Assembly: GCF_005876985.1 (NCBI RefSeq)
Contig: NZ_VAHD01000001.1
Location: forward strand, 186,001-250,000
Length of the DNA stretch: 64,000 nt
Direction: 5' to 3'
Source of the DNA: Rhodoferax bucti
GTDB lineage: Bacteria > Pseudomonadota > Gammaproteobacteria > Burkholderiales > Burkholderiaceae_C
Shown here: one piece after another, positions 42,420 through 51,224 of the stretch
Layout: every line of letters begins with the position of its first letter
Position numbering within the stretch: position 1 is the first letter of the stretch
Notes under the pieces: generated by a model
Databases searched by the model: none
What the model was told of the DNA's origin: nothing
The model's input: only the letters and a program-made list of their open reading frames with translations
Made by a program: the position numbers and the translations under genes

Positions 42420-42695
42420 ATGCAAAGCGATCCGAACTTTCAACTCCGCCTGCCCGAAGGCGCCCAATTCACCGACCTGAAGCTACGCCGCTGCGACGCT
42501 GAAGCGATCGACATGGACATGGACCTCGTCGAGCGCATCTGCCAGCTCAACCAGTGGGACGCCGCCAAGGTGCGCGAGAACCCTGGCCCGGTCATCAGCA
42601 CCATCCTGAGCGTCTGGTACAAAACCCATCTGGCTGCGGGCGGCACGCCGGATGCCGTGATGGAGTCACTGCGCGCACCGGCGCCGCTCCAATAA
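42420..42695 (+). CDS. Conserved hypothetical protein, 91 residues
   Basis: This small soluble protein begins MQSDPNFQLRLPEG and continues LKLRRCDAEAIDMDMDLVERICQLNQWD and NPGPVISTILSVWYKTHLAAGG; it looks like a compact helical domain of unknown function. A TTG-led extension (MTLQL) is rejected, as the ATG at 42420 fits better. It is 51 bases after mpl, with a dispersed repeat between, and ends at a strong terminator. No family recognised. Confidence 0.72.
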   Translation: MQSDPNFQLRLPEGAQFTDLKLRRCDAEAIDMDMDLVERICQLNQWDAAKVRENPGPVISTILSVWYKTHLAAGGTPDAVMESLRAPAPLQ

Positions 42696-42771
42696 AAAGG
42701 CGGGCCCGCAGCCCGCCTTTTCTTTCCGGTTTGCAACCGCAAGGCCAACGCCAGATCGCGTTGGCCTTTTT
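42695..42771. terminator. Two tandem terminators between the 91-residue gene and aroG
   Basis: First: AAAAGGCGGGC (42695-42705), loop CCGCA, GCCCGCCTTTT. It has T-runs on both strands and so may serve aroG as well. Second: AAGGCCAACGC (42741-42751), loop CAGATC, GCGTTGGCCTT (42758-42768) then TTT. Confidence 0.9.
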
Positions 42772-42792
42772 GCTGCCGCCCCAACCGCCGGA

Positions 42793-43920
42793 TCAGCCTG
42801 CGCGACGCGCCTTGACGGCGGCAGACAGCACTTCCAGCGACTCCACCGAATCGTCCCAGCCCAGGCAAGCGTCGGTAATGCTCTTGCCGTATTCCAGCGT
42901 GCTGGAGTCGTCTTTGCCGGGGGTGAACTTCTGGGCACCGGCGTTCAGGTGGCTTTCCACCATCACACCGAACACGCTGCGTGAACCACCGCGGATCTGG
43001 CCGGCAATGTCTTTGGCCACCTCGAGCTGCTTTTCGTGCTGCTTGCTGCTGTTGGCGTGGCTGCAGTCCACCATCAGGGTCTGGGGCAGCTTGGCCTTGG
43101 CGAGGTCGGCACAAGCCGCGGCCACGTTGGCAGCGTCGTAGTTGGGCGCCTTGCCGCCGCGCAGGATAACGTGGCAGTCTGGGTTGCCATTGGTTTGCAC
43201 AATCGCCACTTGGCCATTTTTGTGCACCGACAAGAAGTGGTGGCCACCGGCCGCAGCCTGAATGGCGTCGGTCGCGATCTTGATGTTGCCGTCGGTACCG
43301 TTCTTGAAGCCGATGGGTGCCGAGATGCCGGAGGCAAGCTCGCGGTGCACTTGGCTCTCGGTGGTGCGCGCACCGATGGCGCCCCATGAAATCAGGTCGC
43401 CCAGGTATTGGGGCGAAATCACGTCCAGGAACTCGCTACCCGCGGGCATGCCCAAGCGGTTGATCTCGATCAGCAGCTGGCGCGCGATGCGCAGGCCTTC
43501 GTCGATGCGGTAGCTCTCATCCAGGTAAGGGTCATTGATCAGGCCCTTCCAGCCCACGGTGGTGCGGGGCTTCTCGAAGTACACGCGCATCACGATTTCC
43601 AGCGTGTCTTTGTACTTCTCACGCTCCACTTTCAGGCGGCGGGCGTAGTCCAGCGCAGCGGCGGGGTCATGGATGGAGCAGGGTCCGATGATGACCAGCA
43701 GACGATCATCCTTGCCGGCCATGATGTTGTGGATGGTGCTGCGGGTGTCGGTGATCAGGGTTTCCACCGCAGAGCCGCGGATGGGGAAGAAGCGGATAAG
43801 GTGCTCTGGAGGGGGCAACACGGTGATGTCCTTGATGCGTTCGTCGTCGGTCTTGCTGGTGCGGTCGGCGGGTTGGGATTGGCCGTACCAGGCGTCGCTT
43901 GCAGAGGCTTTTGCATTCAT
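42793..43920 (-). CDS. aroG: 3-deoxy-D-arabino-heptulosonate-7-phosphate synthase (type I)
   Basis: This 375-residue protein is a class I DAHP synthase of the AroFGH type, which condenses PEP and erythrose 4-phosphate at the entry of aromatic biosynthesis. Visible features are LVIIGPCSIHDP, EIVMRVYFEKPRTTVGWKGLINDPYLD, GARTTESQVHRELASG, KNGTDG and VDCSHANSSK, with metal ligands in the CSHANS and neighbouring motifs. The ATG at 43920 has GGAGA upstream. A leader with aromatic-codon peptide and terminator lies upstream (43970-44101), so attenuation by Phe/Tyr/Trp supply is likely. Feedback-inhibition type (Phe or Tyr) cannot be told. Confidence 0.96.
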   Translation of the reverse strand: MNAKASASDAWYGQSQPADRTSKTDDERIKDITVLPPPEHLIRFFPIRGSAVETLITDTRSTIHNIMAGKDDRLLVIIGPCSIHDPAAALDYARRLKVEREKYKDTLEIVMRVYFEKPRTTVGWKGLINDPYLDESYRIDEGLRIARQLLIEINRLGMPAGSEFLDVISPQYLGDLISWGAIGARTTESQVHRELASGISAPIGFKNGTDGNIKIATDAIQAAAGGHHFLSVHKNGQVAIVQTNGNPDCHVILRGGKAPNYDAANVAAACADLAKAKLPQTLMVDCSHANSSKQHEKQLEVAKDIAGQIRGGSRSVFGVMVESHLNAGAQKFTPGKDDSSTLEYGKSITDACLGWDDSVESLEVLSAAVKARRAG

Positions 43921-43969
43921 GTCAGGTCTCCAGAGTTCAAATAAAAATGAAACAGGGTGAAAAGGCAAA

Positions 43970-44000
43970 AAAAAACCGCCGGGGGTGCCGGCGGTTTTTT
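43970..44000 (-). terminator. Attenuator hairpin in the aroG leader
   Basis: AAAAAACCGCCGG (43970-43982) and CCGGCGGTTTTTT (43988-44000) form a 13-bp stem around GGGTG. On the minus strand, aroG's direction, it is followed by a U-run and lies about 50 bases before the aroG start. Part of it, CCGGCGG, can instead pair with CCGGCGGT copy text in the leader (44044-44051). Confidence 0.85.
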
Positions 44001-44032
44001 GGGAAGATTCAGGACGTTTCTTTTGGGTACGT

Positions 44033-44101
44033 TCAGATCTCTCGACCGCCGGATGCGCGTGAGAACCAAAAGTAGCTAAAAAAGAAACGTGCGGAATGCA
44101 T
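44033..44101 (-). CDS. Putative aroG leader peptide, 22 residues, Phe/Tyr/Trp-rich
   Basis: A minus-strand frame from ATG 44101 to TGA at 44033-44035 encodes MHSARFFFSYFWF and then SRASGGREI. Five Phe, one Tyr and one Trp codon occur within eight residues, the hallmark of attenuation leader peptides. It lies upstream of the attenuator of aroG. There is no clear Shine-Dalgarno before the ATG, which is the main doubt. The frame includes segments that pair with each other and with the terminator. Confidence 0.65.
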   Translation of the reverse strand: MHSARFFFSYFWFSRASGGREI

Positions 44102-44147
44102 GGGGTTCAATGTAGCACAGGTTTCCAACCGGGGCTTACGCCACCGA

Positions 44148-45608
44148 CTACGCAGTTCCACCTACGGTCAGCCCGTCGATGCGCAGCGTAGGCTGGCCCA
44201 CCCCCACCGGCACGCTCTGGCCTTCCTTGCCGCAGGTGCCCACACCGGGGTCCAGCTTCATGTCGTTGCCGATCATGGAAACGCGCTTCAGGCACTCGGG
44301 GCCGCTACCAACCAGCGTGGCACCCTTCACGGGGTATTGGATCTTGCCGTTTTCCACCCAGTAGGCTTCGCTGGCGGAGAACACGAACTTGCCGCTGGTG
44401 ATGTCCACCTGGCCGCCACCGAAGTTGGGGGCGTACAAGCCTTTTTTGATGCTGGCGATGATTTCTTCCGGCGCCTTGTCGCCGCCCAGCATGTAGGTGT
44501 TGGTCATGCGGGGCATGGGCAAGTGGGCGTAGCTCTCGCGGCGGCCGTTGCCGGTGGGCTTCACGCCCATCAAGCGGGCGTTCATGCTGTCCTGGATGTA
44601 GCCCTTCAAAATGCCGTCTTCAATCAGCACGTTGCGCTGGCTGGGGTTGCCCTCGTCATCCACATTGAGCGAGCCACGGCGGTCGGCAATGGTGCCATCG
44701 TCCAGCACGGTCACGCCCTTGGCGGCTACGCGTTGGCCGATGCGGCCGCTGAACGCGCTGCTGCCCTTGCGGTTGAAGTCGCCTTCCAGCCCGTGGCCTA
44801 TGGCTTCGTGCAACAGAATGCCGGGCCATCCAGCACCCAACACCACGGTCATCTCACCAGCAGGTGCGGGGCGGGCATCGAGGTTGGTCAGTGCGGCGTG
44901 CACCGCCTGGTCCACATAGTCTTCAATCTGCGCATCGGTGAAATACGCCAGCCCGAAACGGCCGCCACCGCCACTAGAGCCCACCTCGCGGCGGCCTTTT
45001 TGCTCGGCAATCACCGTCACGCTCAGGCGCACCAGTGGGCGCACATCGGCCGCCAGCGTGCCGTCGGCACGGGCCACCAGCACCACGTCATATTCCGCCG
45101 CCAAGCCGGCCATCACCTGGATGATGCGCGGGTCTTTGGCACGCGCCAGTTTCTCCACCTTGCCCAACAGCTCCACCTTGGCGGTGCTGTCCAGCGTAGC
45201 AATCGGGTCCAAGCCGGCGTAGAGCTTGCGGCCACCCGCTATCTTTTGTGCAGCAGCTTTCGCACGCTTGGTCTGCGCTGCAGCCGAAATGGTGCGCACG
45301 GTGCGGGCTGCATCCAGCAGCGAAGCTTCAGAAATATCGTCCGAATAGGCGAAGGCGGTTTTCTCGCCACTCACCGCGCGCACACCTACGCCCTGGTCGA
45401 TGCTGAAAGAGCCGGTTTTGACGATGCCCTCTTCCAGGCTCCAGCCCTCGGAGCGGGTGTACTGGAAGTACAGGTCTGCCTCGTCCACCTGGTGCGCCTT
45501 GATTTCGTTCAGGGCTTTGGTGAGATGGCTCTCATCCAGCCCGAAGGGCGTGAGCAACAGGGATTTGGCCGTGGCCAAGCGTTCAATGGTGGGTTCGCGG
45601 GAGATCAT
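44148..45608 (-). CDS. tldD: Metalloprotease TldD
   Basis: TldD, with PmbA/TldE, is a metalloprotease implicated in microcin processing and antitoxin turnover. The 486-residue protein has the zinc motif [15 protein letters not shown], with HExxxH, and the family text [33 protein letters not shown], and YMLGGD near the C-terminal half. It is full length. It lies between aroG (downstream) and rodA (upstream) on the minus strand. The ATG at 45608 follows no strong ribosome site seen. No pmbA is in the window. Confidence 0.95.
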   Translation of the reverse strand: MISREPTIERLATAKSLLLTPFGLDESHLTKALNEIKAHQVDEADLYFQYTRSEGWSLEEGIVKTGSFSIDQGVGVRAVSGEKTAFAYSDDISEASLLDAARTVRTISAAAQTKRAKAAAQKIAGGRKLYAGLDPIATLDSTAKVELLGKVEKLARAKDPRIIQVMAGLAAEYDVVLVARADGTLAADVRPLVRLSVTVIAEQKGRREVGSSGGGGRFGLAYFTDAQIEDYVDQAVHAALTNLDARPAPAGEMTVVLGAGWPGILLHEAIGHGLEGDFNRKGSSAFSGRIGQRVAAKGVTVLDDGTIADRRGSLNVDDEGNPSQRNVLIEDGILKGYIQDSMNARLMGVKPTGNGRRESYAHLPMPRMTNTYMLGGDKAPEEIIASIKKGLYAPNFGGGQVDITSGKFVFSASEAYWVENGKIQYPVKGATLVGSGPECLKRVSMIGNDMKLDPGVGTCGKEGQSVPVGVGQPTLRIDGLTVGGTA

Positions 45609-45668
45609 GCGGCCATTTTAGGCTTGCACCGCTGTCCCTTGCCGGCGCAAGCCCAAGCGCCTGGGCGA

Positions 45669-46823
45669 TCAGCTCTGCACCAGCCGCTTGGAGTTGGCAA
45701 TGGACATCAAAATGCCCAGCGCCAGCCCCAGCGTGACCATGGCCGTGCCACCGTAGCTGATAAAGGGCAGGGGTACCCCCACCACCGGCAGGATGCCGCT
45801 GACCATGCCCATGTTCACAAAGGCGTAGGTGAAAAAGATCATGGTGGCTGCACCCGCCAGCAAGCGGGAAAACAGCGTGGGCGCCTCCAATGCAATCGCT
45901 AACCCACGCAGCACCAAAAAGATAAATGCACCAATCAGGAAGATGTTGCCCAGCAGGCCGAACTCTTCTGAGTAGGCCGCGAAGATAAAGTCGGTGGTCC
46001 GCTCGGGAATGAATTCCAGGTGGGTTTGCGTGCCCTTCATGAAGCCCATGCCGGTGATGCCACCGGAGCCGATGGCGATCATCCCTTGAATGATGTGAAA
46101 GCCCTTGCCCAGCGGGTCCCGCGTGGGGTCGAGCAAGGTGCAAATGCGCTGCTGCTGGTAGTCGTGCAGCACCGGCCAGCGCACACCATCGGCGCACAGC
46201 TGCGGCTCAAACACCACGATCAGGAAGATACCGATCACGCCGATCACCAGGGGCGGGATCACCAGCTTCCAGCTCATGCCGGCAAAAAAGATCACCGCCA
46301 TACCGGCCGCCAGCACCAGCAGGGCGGTGCCCAAATCGGGCTGCTTCATGATCAGACCCACCGGCACGGCCAGCAAGCCGCCGGCCACCACGAAGTCCAG
46401 GGGCCGCAACTGGCCCTCGCGCTTCTGAAACCACCAGGCCAGCATCAGCGGCATGGCGATTTTGAGAATCTCGCTGGGCTGAATGACCACCCCGATGTTG
46501 ACCCAGCGCTTGGCGCCTTTTTTGGTGATGCCAAACACCGCCACCGCAATCAACAACGCCACCCCAACCGTGTACAGCGGCACGGCGGCCAACATGAGGC
46601 GCTGGGGCGGAATCTGGGCCACCACAAACATGATGGTGGCGGCAATCAGCATGTTGCGGGCATGGTCCTCAAACCGGGTGCCATGGTCAAAGCCGGAGGA
46701 ATACATAGTCAACAAGCCGGCACTGGCCAGCATGAACACCGCAAAGGCCAGAGGCCCGTCAAACCCGGCAAACCAGGGCGCAATGCGCTGGCGCAGGGGG
46801 ACTTTTCCGAATTGGTACGACAT
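45669..46823 (-). CDS. rodA: Peptidoglycan glycosyltransferase RodA (SEDS)
   Basis: RodA polymerises lipid II with its partner class B PBP in the rod elongation complex. The 384-residue membrane protein has about ten helices and SEDS motifs GAKRWVNIGVVIQPSEILKIAMP, KQPDLGTA, and PLPFISYGGTAMVTLGLALG near the end. The ATG at 46823 (MSYQFGK) is preferred to the longer ORF. A dispersed SEDS paralogue, ftsW, is at 62.5 kb. It is divergent from the esterase gene. Confidence 0.95.
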   Translation of the reverse strand: MSYQFGKVPLRQRIAPWFAGFDGPLAFAVFMLASAGLLTMYSSGFDHGTRFEDHARNMLIAATIMFVVAQIPPQRLMLAAVPLYTVGVALLIAVAVFGITKKGAKRWVNIGVVIQPSEILKIAMPLMLAWWFQKREGQLRPLDFVVAGGLLAVPVGLIMKQPDLGTALLVLAAGMAVIFFAGMSWKLVIPPLVIGVIGIFLIVVFEPQLCADGVRWPVLHDYQQQRICTLLDPTRDPLGKGFHIIQGMIAIGSGGITGMGFMKGTQTHLEFIPERTTDFIFAAYSEEFGLLGNIFLIGAFIFLVLRGLAIALEAPTLFSRLLAGAATMIFFTYAFVNMGMVSGILPVVGVPLPFISYGGTAMVTLGLALGILMSIANSKRLVQS

Positions 46824-46885
46824 GGGGTTGATTATCCCCAAGGCACGACGTCCACCGCCGTGATTCGCACCCTTACCATGCGGTC

Positions 46886-47476
46886 ATGACCACCCACGTC
46901 CTCTACCTTCACGGCTTTCGCTCGTCACCGCAATCGCACAAGGCACAGGCCATGGCGGCCTTCATGGCGCAGCACTACCCGCAGGTGCATTGGTGGTGCC
47001 CGCAGCTGCCACCCTCCCCCCAAGCGGCCATGGCCTTGTTATTGCAAGGCATTGCAGGCTGGCCGCACGACACCATGGCGGTCGTCGGCTCCTCGCTGGG
47101 CGGGTTTTATGCCACCCATATTGCCGAGGCCACCGGGTGCCGGGCTCTGCTCATCAACCCCGCGGTAAACCCGGCGCGTGATTTGGGTAAATACATCGGC
47201 GAGAACCGCCAATGGCATGCGCCAGAGGAAAACTTTTACTTCTTGCCGGAGTATGTGGATGAGCTGCGCGCTTTGCGGGTGGGTGATTTGCAGCACCCAC
47301 AGCGCTACCGCGCCCTCCTGGCCAAAGGGGATGAGGTACTGGACTGGCGCGAAATGCATGCCCGTTACGGTCACACGCAGGTCACGCTGCTGGAAGGCGG
47401 GGACCATGCCCTGACCGGTTTTGAGGAATACCTGCCGGATTTCGCCCGGTTTATGGGACTGCCCCCGAACAAATGA
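46886..47476 (+). CDS. YqiA/YcfP-type alpha/beta hydrolase
   Basis: This 196-residue protein has the short alpha/beta hydrolase plan of YqiA/YcfP: VLYLHGFRSSPQSHKAQ, the nucleophile elbow VVGSSLGGFYATHIAE with Ser, and GGDHALTGFEEY with the histidine. It is probably an esterase of unknown substrate. Divergent from rodA and 55 bases upstream of the RNase gene. The ATG at 46886 is chosen. Confidence 0.88.
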   Translation: MTTHVLYLHGFRSSPQSHKAQAMAAFMAQHYPQVHWWCPQLPPSPQAAMALLLQGIAGWPHDTMAVVGSSLGGFYATHIAEATGCRALLINPAVNPARDLGKYIGENRQWHAPEENFYFLPEYVDELRALRVGDLQHPQRYRALLAKGDEVLDWREMHARYGHTQVTLLEGGDHALTGFEEYLPDFARFMGLPPNK

Positions 47477-47531
47477 GGGGTTGAAGCCCCTGCATCCGGA
47501 GCGGGTAGTTTTGCGGGGACAATCTCCCCCT

Positions 47532-49583
47532 ATGTTTGTACTGTTTGAAGAAGCCGGAAAATTCATGGCCGGCCGTGTCCTGTCCGAGGCGGAAGCCTCC
47601 GCGCAGGTGGAGCTGGATTCCGGCAAGCGCGTCAAGGTCAAGGGCGCCAACATCCTGATCAAGTTTGACAAGCCCGCTCCGGCGGAGTTCGTTGCGGCCG
47701 CCCAAGCGCAGGCGGCCGGCATTGAGCTGGACATGGCGTATGAGTTTGCCCCCGACGACGAGTTCGGCTTTACGGACCTGGCCAAGGACTACTTTTCGGC
47801 CCAGGCCAGCCAGGCTGAGCAGGCGGGCATGCTGTTCAAGCTGTTCGACACCCCGCACTACTTCCGCCGCGCCGGCAAAGGCCGCTTTAAAAAGGCGCCT
47901 GCCGAAATCATTCAGCAGGCCCTGGCAGCCATTGAAAAGAAGCGCCTGATTGCCGAGCAGATCACCCAATGGGCGCACGAGCTGGCGGCGGGCCAATGCC
48001 CTGCGGCGATCAAGGAGCAGCTCTACAAAATCCTGTTCAAGCCGGACAAAAACGCCCCCGAGTACAAAGCCGTGGTCGAGGCCAGCCGGGCCACCCACAT
48101 CGCGCCTCTGGAGCTGCTGCAAAAGGCCGGCGCCATTGCGTCACCCTACCAGTTCCACTGGAAGCGCTTTTTGCTGGAGAACTTTCCCAAGGGCACCGGC
48201 TTTCCCACCATTGCCGCACCCGCCATTGCCGACGAGTTGCCGGTGGCGACCGTGCAGGCGTTTTCGATTGACGACTCCCAGACCACCGAAATTGACGATG
48301 CCCTGAGCGTGCAAGGCCTGGGCACCGGCACCGTGACGGTGGGCATTCACATTGCCGCGCCCGGCCTGGCCGTGCAACCCGGCAGCCCGGTGGACGTGCT
48401 GGGCCGCGCCCGCCTGTCCACGGTGTACATGCCCGGCTACAAAGTCACCATGCTGCCCGATGACGTGGTGCAGACCTACACGCTGATGGAAGGGCGGGAC
48501 TGCCCGTCTGTGTCGCTCTACGTCACCTTCAATGAAGAGACGCTTGAGATCCAGAGCGGCGAGACCAAGCTCGAACGCGTGCCGATCGCCCACAACCTGC
48601 GCCACGACCAGCTCGACAGCGTGGTCACCGAGCAGTGGCTGACCGACGCCTCGTTTAACCATGAAAATGACGTCCAGCCGGCAGCGGGCCTGCGCGAGCA
48701 GCTATCATTTTTGCACCGCTTGGCGCGCGACCTGAAAGCCAAGCGCGAGATCGTGCGCGGCAAACCCGAGACCTTCAACCGCCCGGACTACAACTTCCGC
48801 CTGCAAGGCAACGATGGCGCGGAGCCGCAGGGCGACGAGACCGTGCTCATCAGCATCCGCCAGCGCGGCGCGCCGCTGGACCTGATCGTGGCCGAGGCCA
48901 TGATTTTGGCCAACAGCACCTGGGGCAGCTGGCTCGCCGAGCTGGGCGTGCCCGGCATTTACCGCAGCCAGGCGTCGCTGGCGCCCGGCGTCAAAGTGCG
49001 CATGGGCACCAAGGCTTTGCCGCATGCGGGCATCGGCGTCAAAGCGTATTCGTGGGCAACCTCGCCGCTGCGCCGCTATACCGACCTGGTGAACCAGTGG
49101 CAGATCATTGCCTGCGCACGCCATGGCAAAACGGCGGCTTTGGTCGCCCCCTTTAAGCCTAAGGACGCGGAGCTGTTCGCCATCATCTCGTCGTTTGATG
49201 CGGCCTACAGCGCCTACAACGGCTATCAGGGCGCCATGGAGCGGTTCTGGACCATGCGTTACGCGCAGCAGCACGGCATCACCGAGCTCACGGCCAGCCT
49301 GTTCAAGGACGGCATGGTGCGGGCGGACGACATCCCGCTGGTGCTGCCGGTGTTGGGTGCCCAGGGCCTACCCCGCCACGCCAAGGTGCGCGTGAAGCTG
49401 GGCGAGATGGACCTGATCACCCTCGACGTGCAAGGCACCGTGATGGAGCGCCTGGACGCGCCGGTAGAGGCCGACCTCCCGGACGAAGAGGACGACAGCG
49501 AAGACGATGTGGCCGGCCCGATCGCGATTGCGGTGGATGTGAACGAAGCGCCCGAAGGCGGCGGCGATAATCTCACCCCGTGA
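47532..49583 (+). CDS. RNase II/R-family 3'-5' exoribonuclease
   Basis: This 683-residue protein has an RNB domain with acidic cluster IDDSQTTEIDDALSV at residues 246-260 and HIAAPGLAVQPGSPVD to LSTVYMPGYKVTMLPDDVVQ, and ends in an S1-like region after AKVRVKLGEMDLI. It degrades RNA from the 3' end. The N-terminal region MFVLFEEAGKFMAGRVL is not the E. coli RNase R type. A long acidic tail follows (PDEEDDSEDD). The ATG at 47532 is chosen over an ORF start inside the esterase gene. Its stop overlaps the tonB start (GTGA). Confidence 0.9.
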   Translation: MFVLFEEAGKFMAGRVLSEAEASAQVELDSGKRVKVKGANILIKFDKPAPAEFVAAAQAQAAGIELDMAYEFAPDDEFGFTDLAKDYFSAQASQAEQAGMLFKLFDTPHYFRRAGKGRFKKAPAEIIQQALAAIEKKRLIAEQITQWAHELAAGQCPAAIKEQLYKILFKPDKNAPEYKAVVEASRATHIAPLELLQKAGAIASPYQFHWKRFLLENFPKGTGFPTIAAPAIADELPVATVQAFSIDDSQTTEIDDALSVQGLGTGTVTVGIHIAAPGLAVQPGSPVDVLGRARLSTVYMPGYKVTMLPDDVVQTYTLMEGRDCPSVSLYVTFNEETLEIQSGETKLERVPIAHNLRHDQLDSVVTEQWLTDASFNHENDVQPAAGLREQLSFLHRLARDLKAKREIVRGKPETFNRPDYNFRLQGNDGAEPQGDETVLISIRQRGAPLDLIVAEAMILANSTWGSWLAELGVPGIYRSQASLAPGVKVRMGTKALPHAGIGVKAYSWATSPLRRYTDLVNQWQIIACARHGKTAALVAPFKPKDAELFAIISSFDAAYSAYNGYQGAMERFWTMRYAQQHGITELTASLFKDGMVRADDIPLVLPVLGAQGLPRHAKVRVKLGEMDLITLDVQGTVMERLDAPVEADLPDEEDDSEDDVAGPIAIAVDVNEAPEGGGDNLTP

Positions 49584-50446
49584 ATCTGCGCAGCATCTCC
49601 ACACTTCAATGGGCCCTGGGTGTATCCATCGCGGTACACGGGGCGCTGCTGACAGTGCGTTTTGTGGATCCGGAGGCTTTCAACCGCGTGTTTGAAGACA
49701 AGCCGCTGGAAGTCATTCTGGTCAATGCCAAAAGCAACGAGAAACCGGACAAAGCCCAGGCCATCGCCCAGACCAACATGGCGGGCGGTGGCGATGTAGA
49801 AAAAGGCCGCGCCACCAGCCCCCTGCCCCCGTCCGCGCTGACCGATATCGGCGACTCGCTGGAAGAAGAGGCCGCCCGCAAGCTCCAAAGCCTGCAGGAG
49901 CAGCAAAACCTGTTGCTCGCCCAGGTCAAGAGCCAGCTCGCCGCCCTGCCCCCGCCTGACCCCAGCAAGCTGGCCGACAAGGCGGAAGCCGCCGAGCGGG
50001 AAGAAAAGCGCAAGCAACTCATCAAGCTGCTGGCCGAAATTGAGCGCCGCATCAACATGGAGAACGCGCGGCCTAAGAAGCGATACATCAGCCCTGCCAC
50101 GATGGCTCAGGAGTACGCGGTTTATTACGATCGAATGCGGAACGCTATCGAAACTCGAGGCACGGAAAACTTTCCCCAAAGCGGCGGAAAAAAGCTCTAT
50201 GGCGAGCTAACAATGATCGTCCATATCAACTCAAAAGGTCGTGTGATAGAGACTGAAATTGTTCAAAGCTCGGGGAATCTCATCTTGGATAAGCAAGCAA
50301 AGGCAATCGCCTCAACTGCCGGGCCATTTGGCGACTTCACTCCGGAAATGCTCCGCGTGGCTCAAATATTGTCCGTTCCCTCCCGCTTCAAATTCACCCG
50401 CGAAGAGACGCTGGAAGCCAAGGTCTCGTCCTCCAACTCGCAATGA
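49580..50446 (+). CDS. TonB-family energy transducer
   Basis: This 288-residue protein starts with one N-terminal helix (TLQWALGVSIAVHGALL, about 8-24), followed by a long charged, Gln/Ala-rich segment (about 90-170) and a TonB-like C-terminal domain with YYDRMRNAIETRG and GELTMIVHINSKGRVIETEIVQSSG (shortened). It would couple the inner-membrane proton-motive force to outer-membrane transporters through ExbBD, none of which are in the window. The GTG start overlaps the RNase stop. Its C-terminal third (about 50100-50400) has unusual AT-rich codon use compared with the front. Confidence 0.85.
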   Translation: MNLRSISTLQWALGVSIAVHGALLTVRFVDPEAFNRVFEDKPLEVILVNAKSNEKPDKAQAIAQTNMAGGGDVEKGRATSPLPPSALTDIGDSLEEEAARKLQSLQEQQNLLLAQVKSQLAALPPPDPSKLADKAEAAEREEKRKQLIKLLAEIERRINMENARPKKRYISPATMAQEYAVYYDRMRNAIETRGTENFPQSGGKKLYGELTMIVHINSKGRVIETEIVQSSGNLILDKQAKAIASTAGPFGDFTPEMLRVAQILSVPSRFKFTREETLEAKVSSSNSQ

Positions 50447-51159
50447 AGCAAGTAGTGAGACTGCTGGTGCTGTGTGTGCTCGCGTTCGTGGCACTGCAGC
50501 TCTACTTTGCGGGTCGCATTGCCGCCATGGCGGTGGTGGACCCGCAGTCCACCGCCTTCGAGCGCTCCGAGGCTTACCGGGTCACCACCGAAACCGGCGC
50601 CCTGCGCTGGCGCCAGGAGTGGATGCCGTATGACCGTATCTCTGACAACCTGAAGCGCGCCGTCATTGCCTCAGAAGACGATGGTTTCAGCCAGCACGAT
50701 GGCGTGGACTGGGATGCACTGGAAAAAGCCTGGGCCAAAAACGCCAAGGCCGAACAGCGCGCCGAGCAGCGCAAAACGACCAAACCGCCCAAGATTGTGG
50801 GCGGCTCCACCATCACCCAGCAACTGGCCAAAAACCTGTTTTTGTCGGGCGAGCGGACACTGCTGCGCAAGGGGCAGGAGTTTGTATTGACCATGTTGCT
50901 GGAGCATTTGCTGAGCAAGCAGCGCATCCTGGAGATTTACCTCAACAGCGTGGAATGGGGTGAAGGCGTGTTCGGTGCAGAAGCTGCAGCCCAGCACTAT
51001 TTCCGCAAGCCCGCCAGCAAGCTCAGCGCCTACGAGGCGGCCCGTTTGGCCGTGATGTTGCCGCGCCCCAAATTTTTCGAGAAGACACCCAACTCGGGCT
51101 ACCTGAGCAGCCGCGCCGGCACCATCGTGGCGCGCATGCCCGACGCACAGTTGCCTTAA
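50443..51159 (+). CDS. mtgA: Monofunctional biosynthetic peptidoglycan transglycosylase MtgA
   Basis: MtgA is a membrane-bound glycosyltransferase that polymerises lipid II. The 238-residue protein has an N-terminal helix (about 5-25), the catalytic EDDGFSQHDGVDW motif with E78, and GGSTITQQLAKNLFLSGERTLLRKGQE, KQRILEIYLNSVEWGEGVFGAEAAAQHYF (shortened), AARLAVMLPRP of GT51. The ATG overlaps the tonB stop (ATGA). In related genomes I recall aroE lying just upstream; here tonB is directly adjacent. Confidence 0.96.
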   Translation: MKQVVRLLVLCVLAFVALQLYFAGRIAAMAVVDPQSTAFERSEAYRVTTETGALRWRQEWMPYDRISDNLKRAVIASEDDGFSQHDGVDWDALEKAWAKNAKAEQRAEQRKTTKPPKIVGGSTITQQLAKNLFLSGERTLLRKGQEFVLTMLLEHLLSKQRILEIYLNSVEWGEGVFGAEAAAQHYFRKPASKLSAYEAARLAVMLPRPKFFEKTPNSGYLSSRAGTIVARMPDAQLP

Positions 51160-51224
51160 AGAGCACCCCACCCGTTGCGCTTCGCGCAAGCCGGGTGACA
51201 TACGCGCTCTGTATCATCCCCGCC

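Noticed and set aside
48694-48716. Half-copy of the dispersed repeat in the RNase II gene (GCGAGCAGCTATCATTTTTG)
   Set aside because: It codes for a normal part of the RNase (LREQLSFLHRLA), matching family sequence, so resemblance is probably chance.
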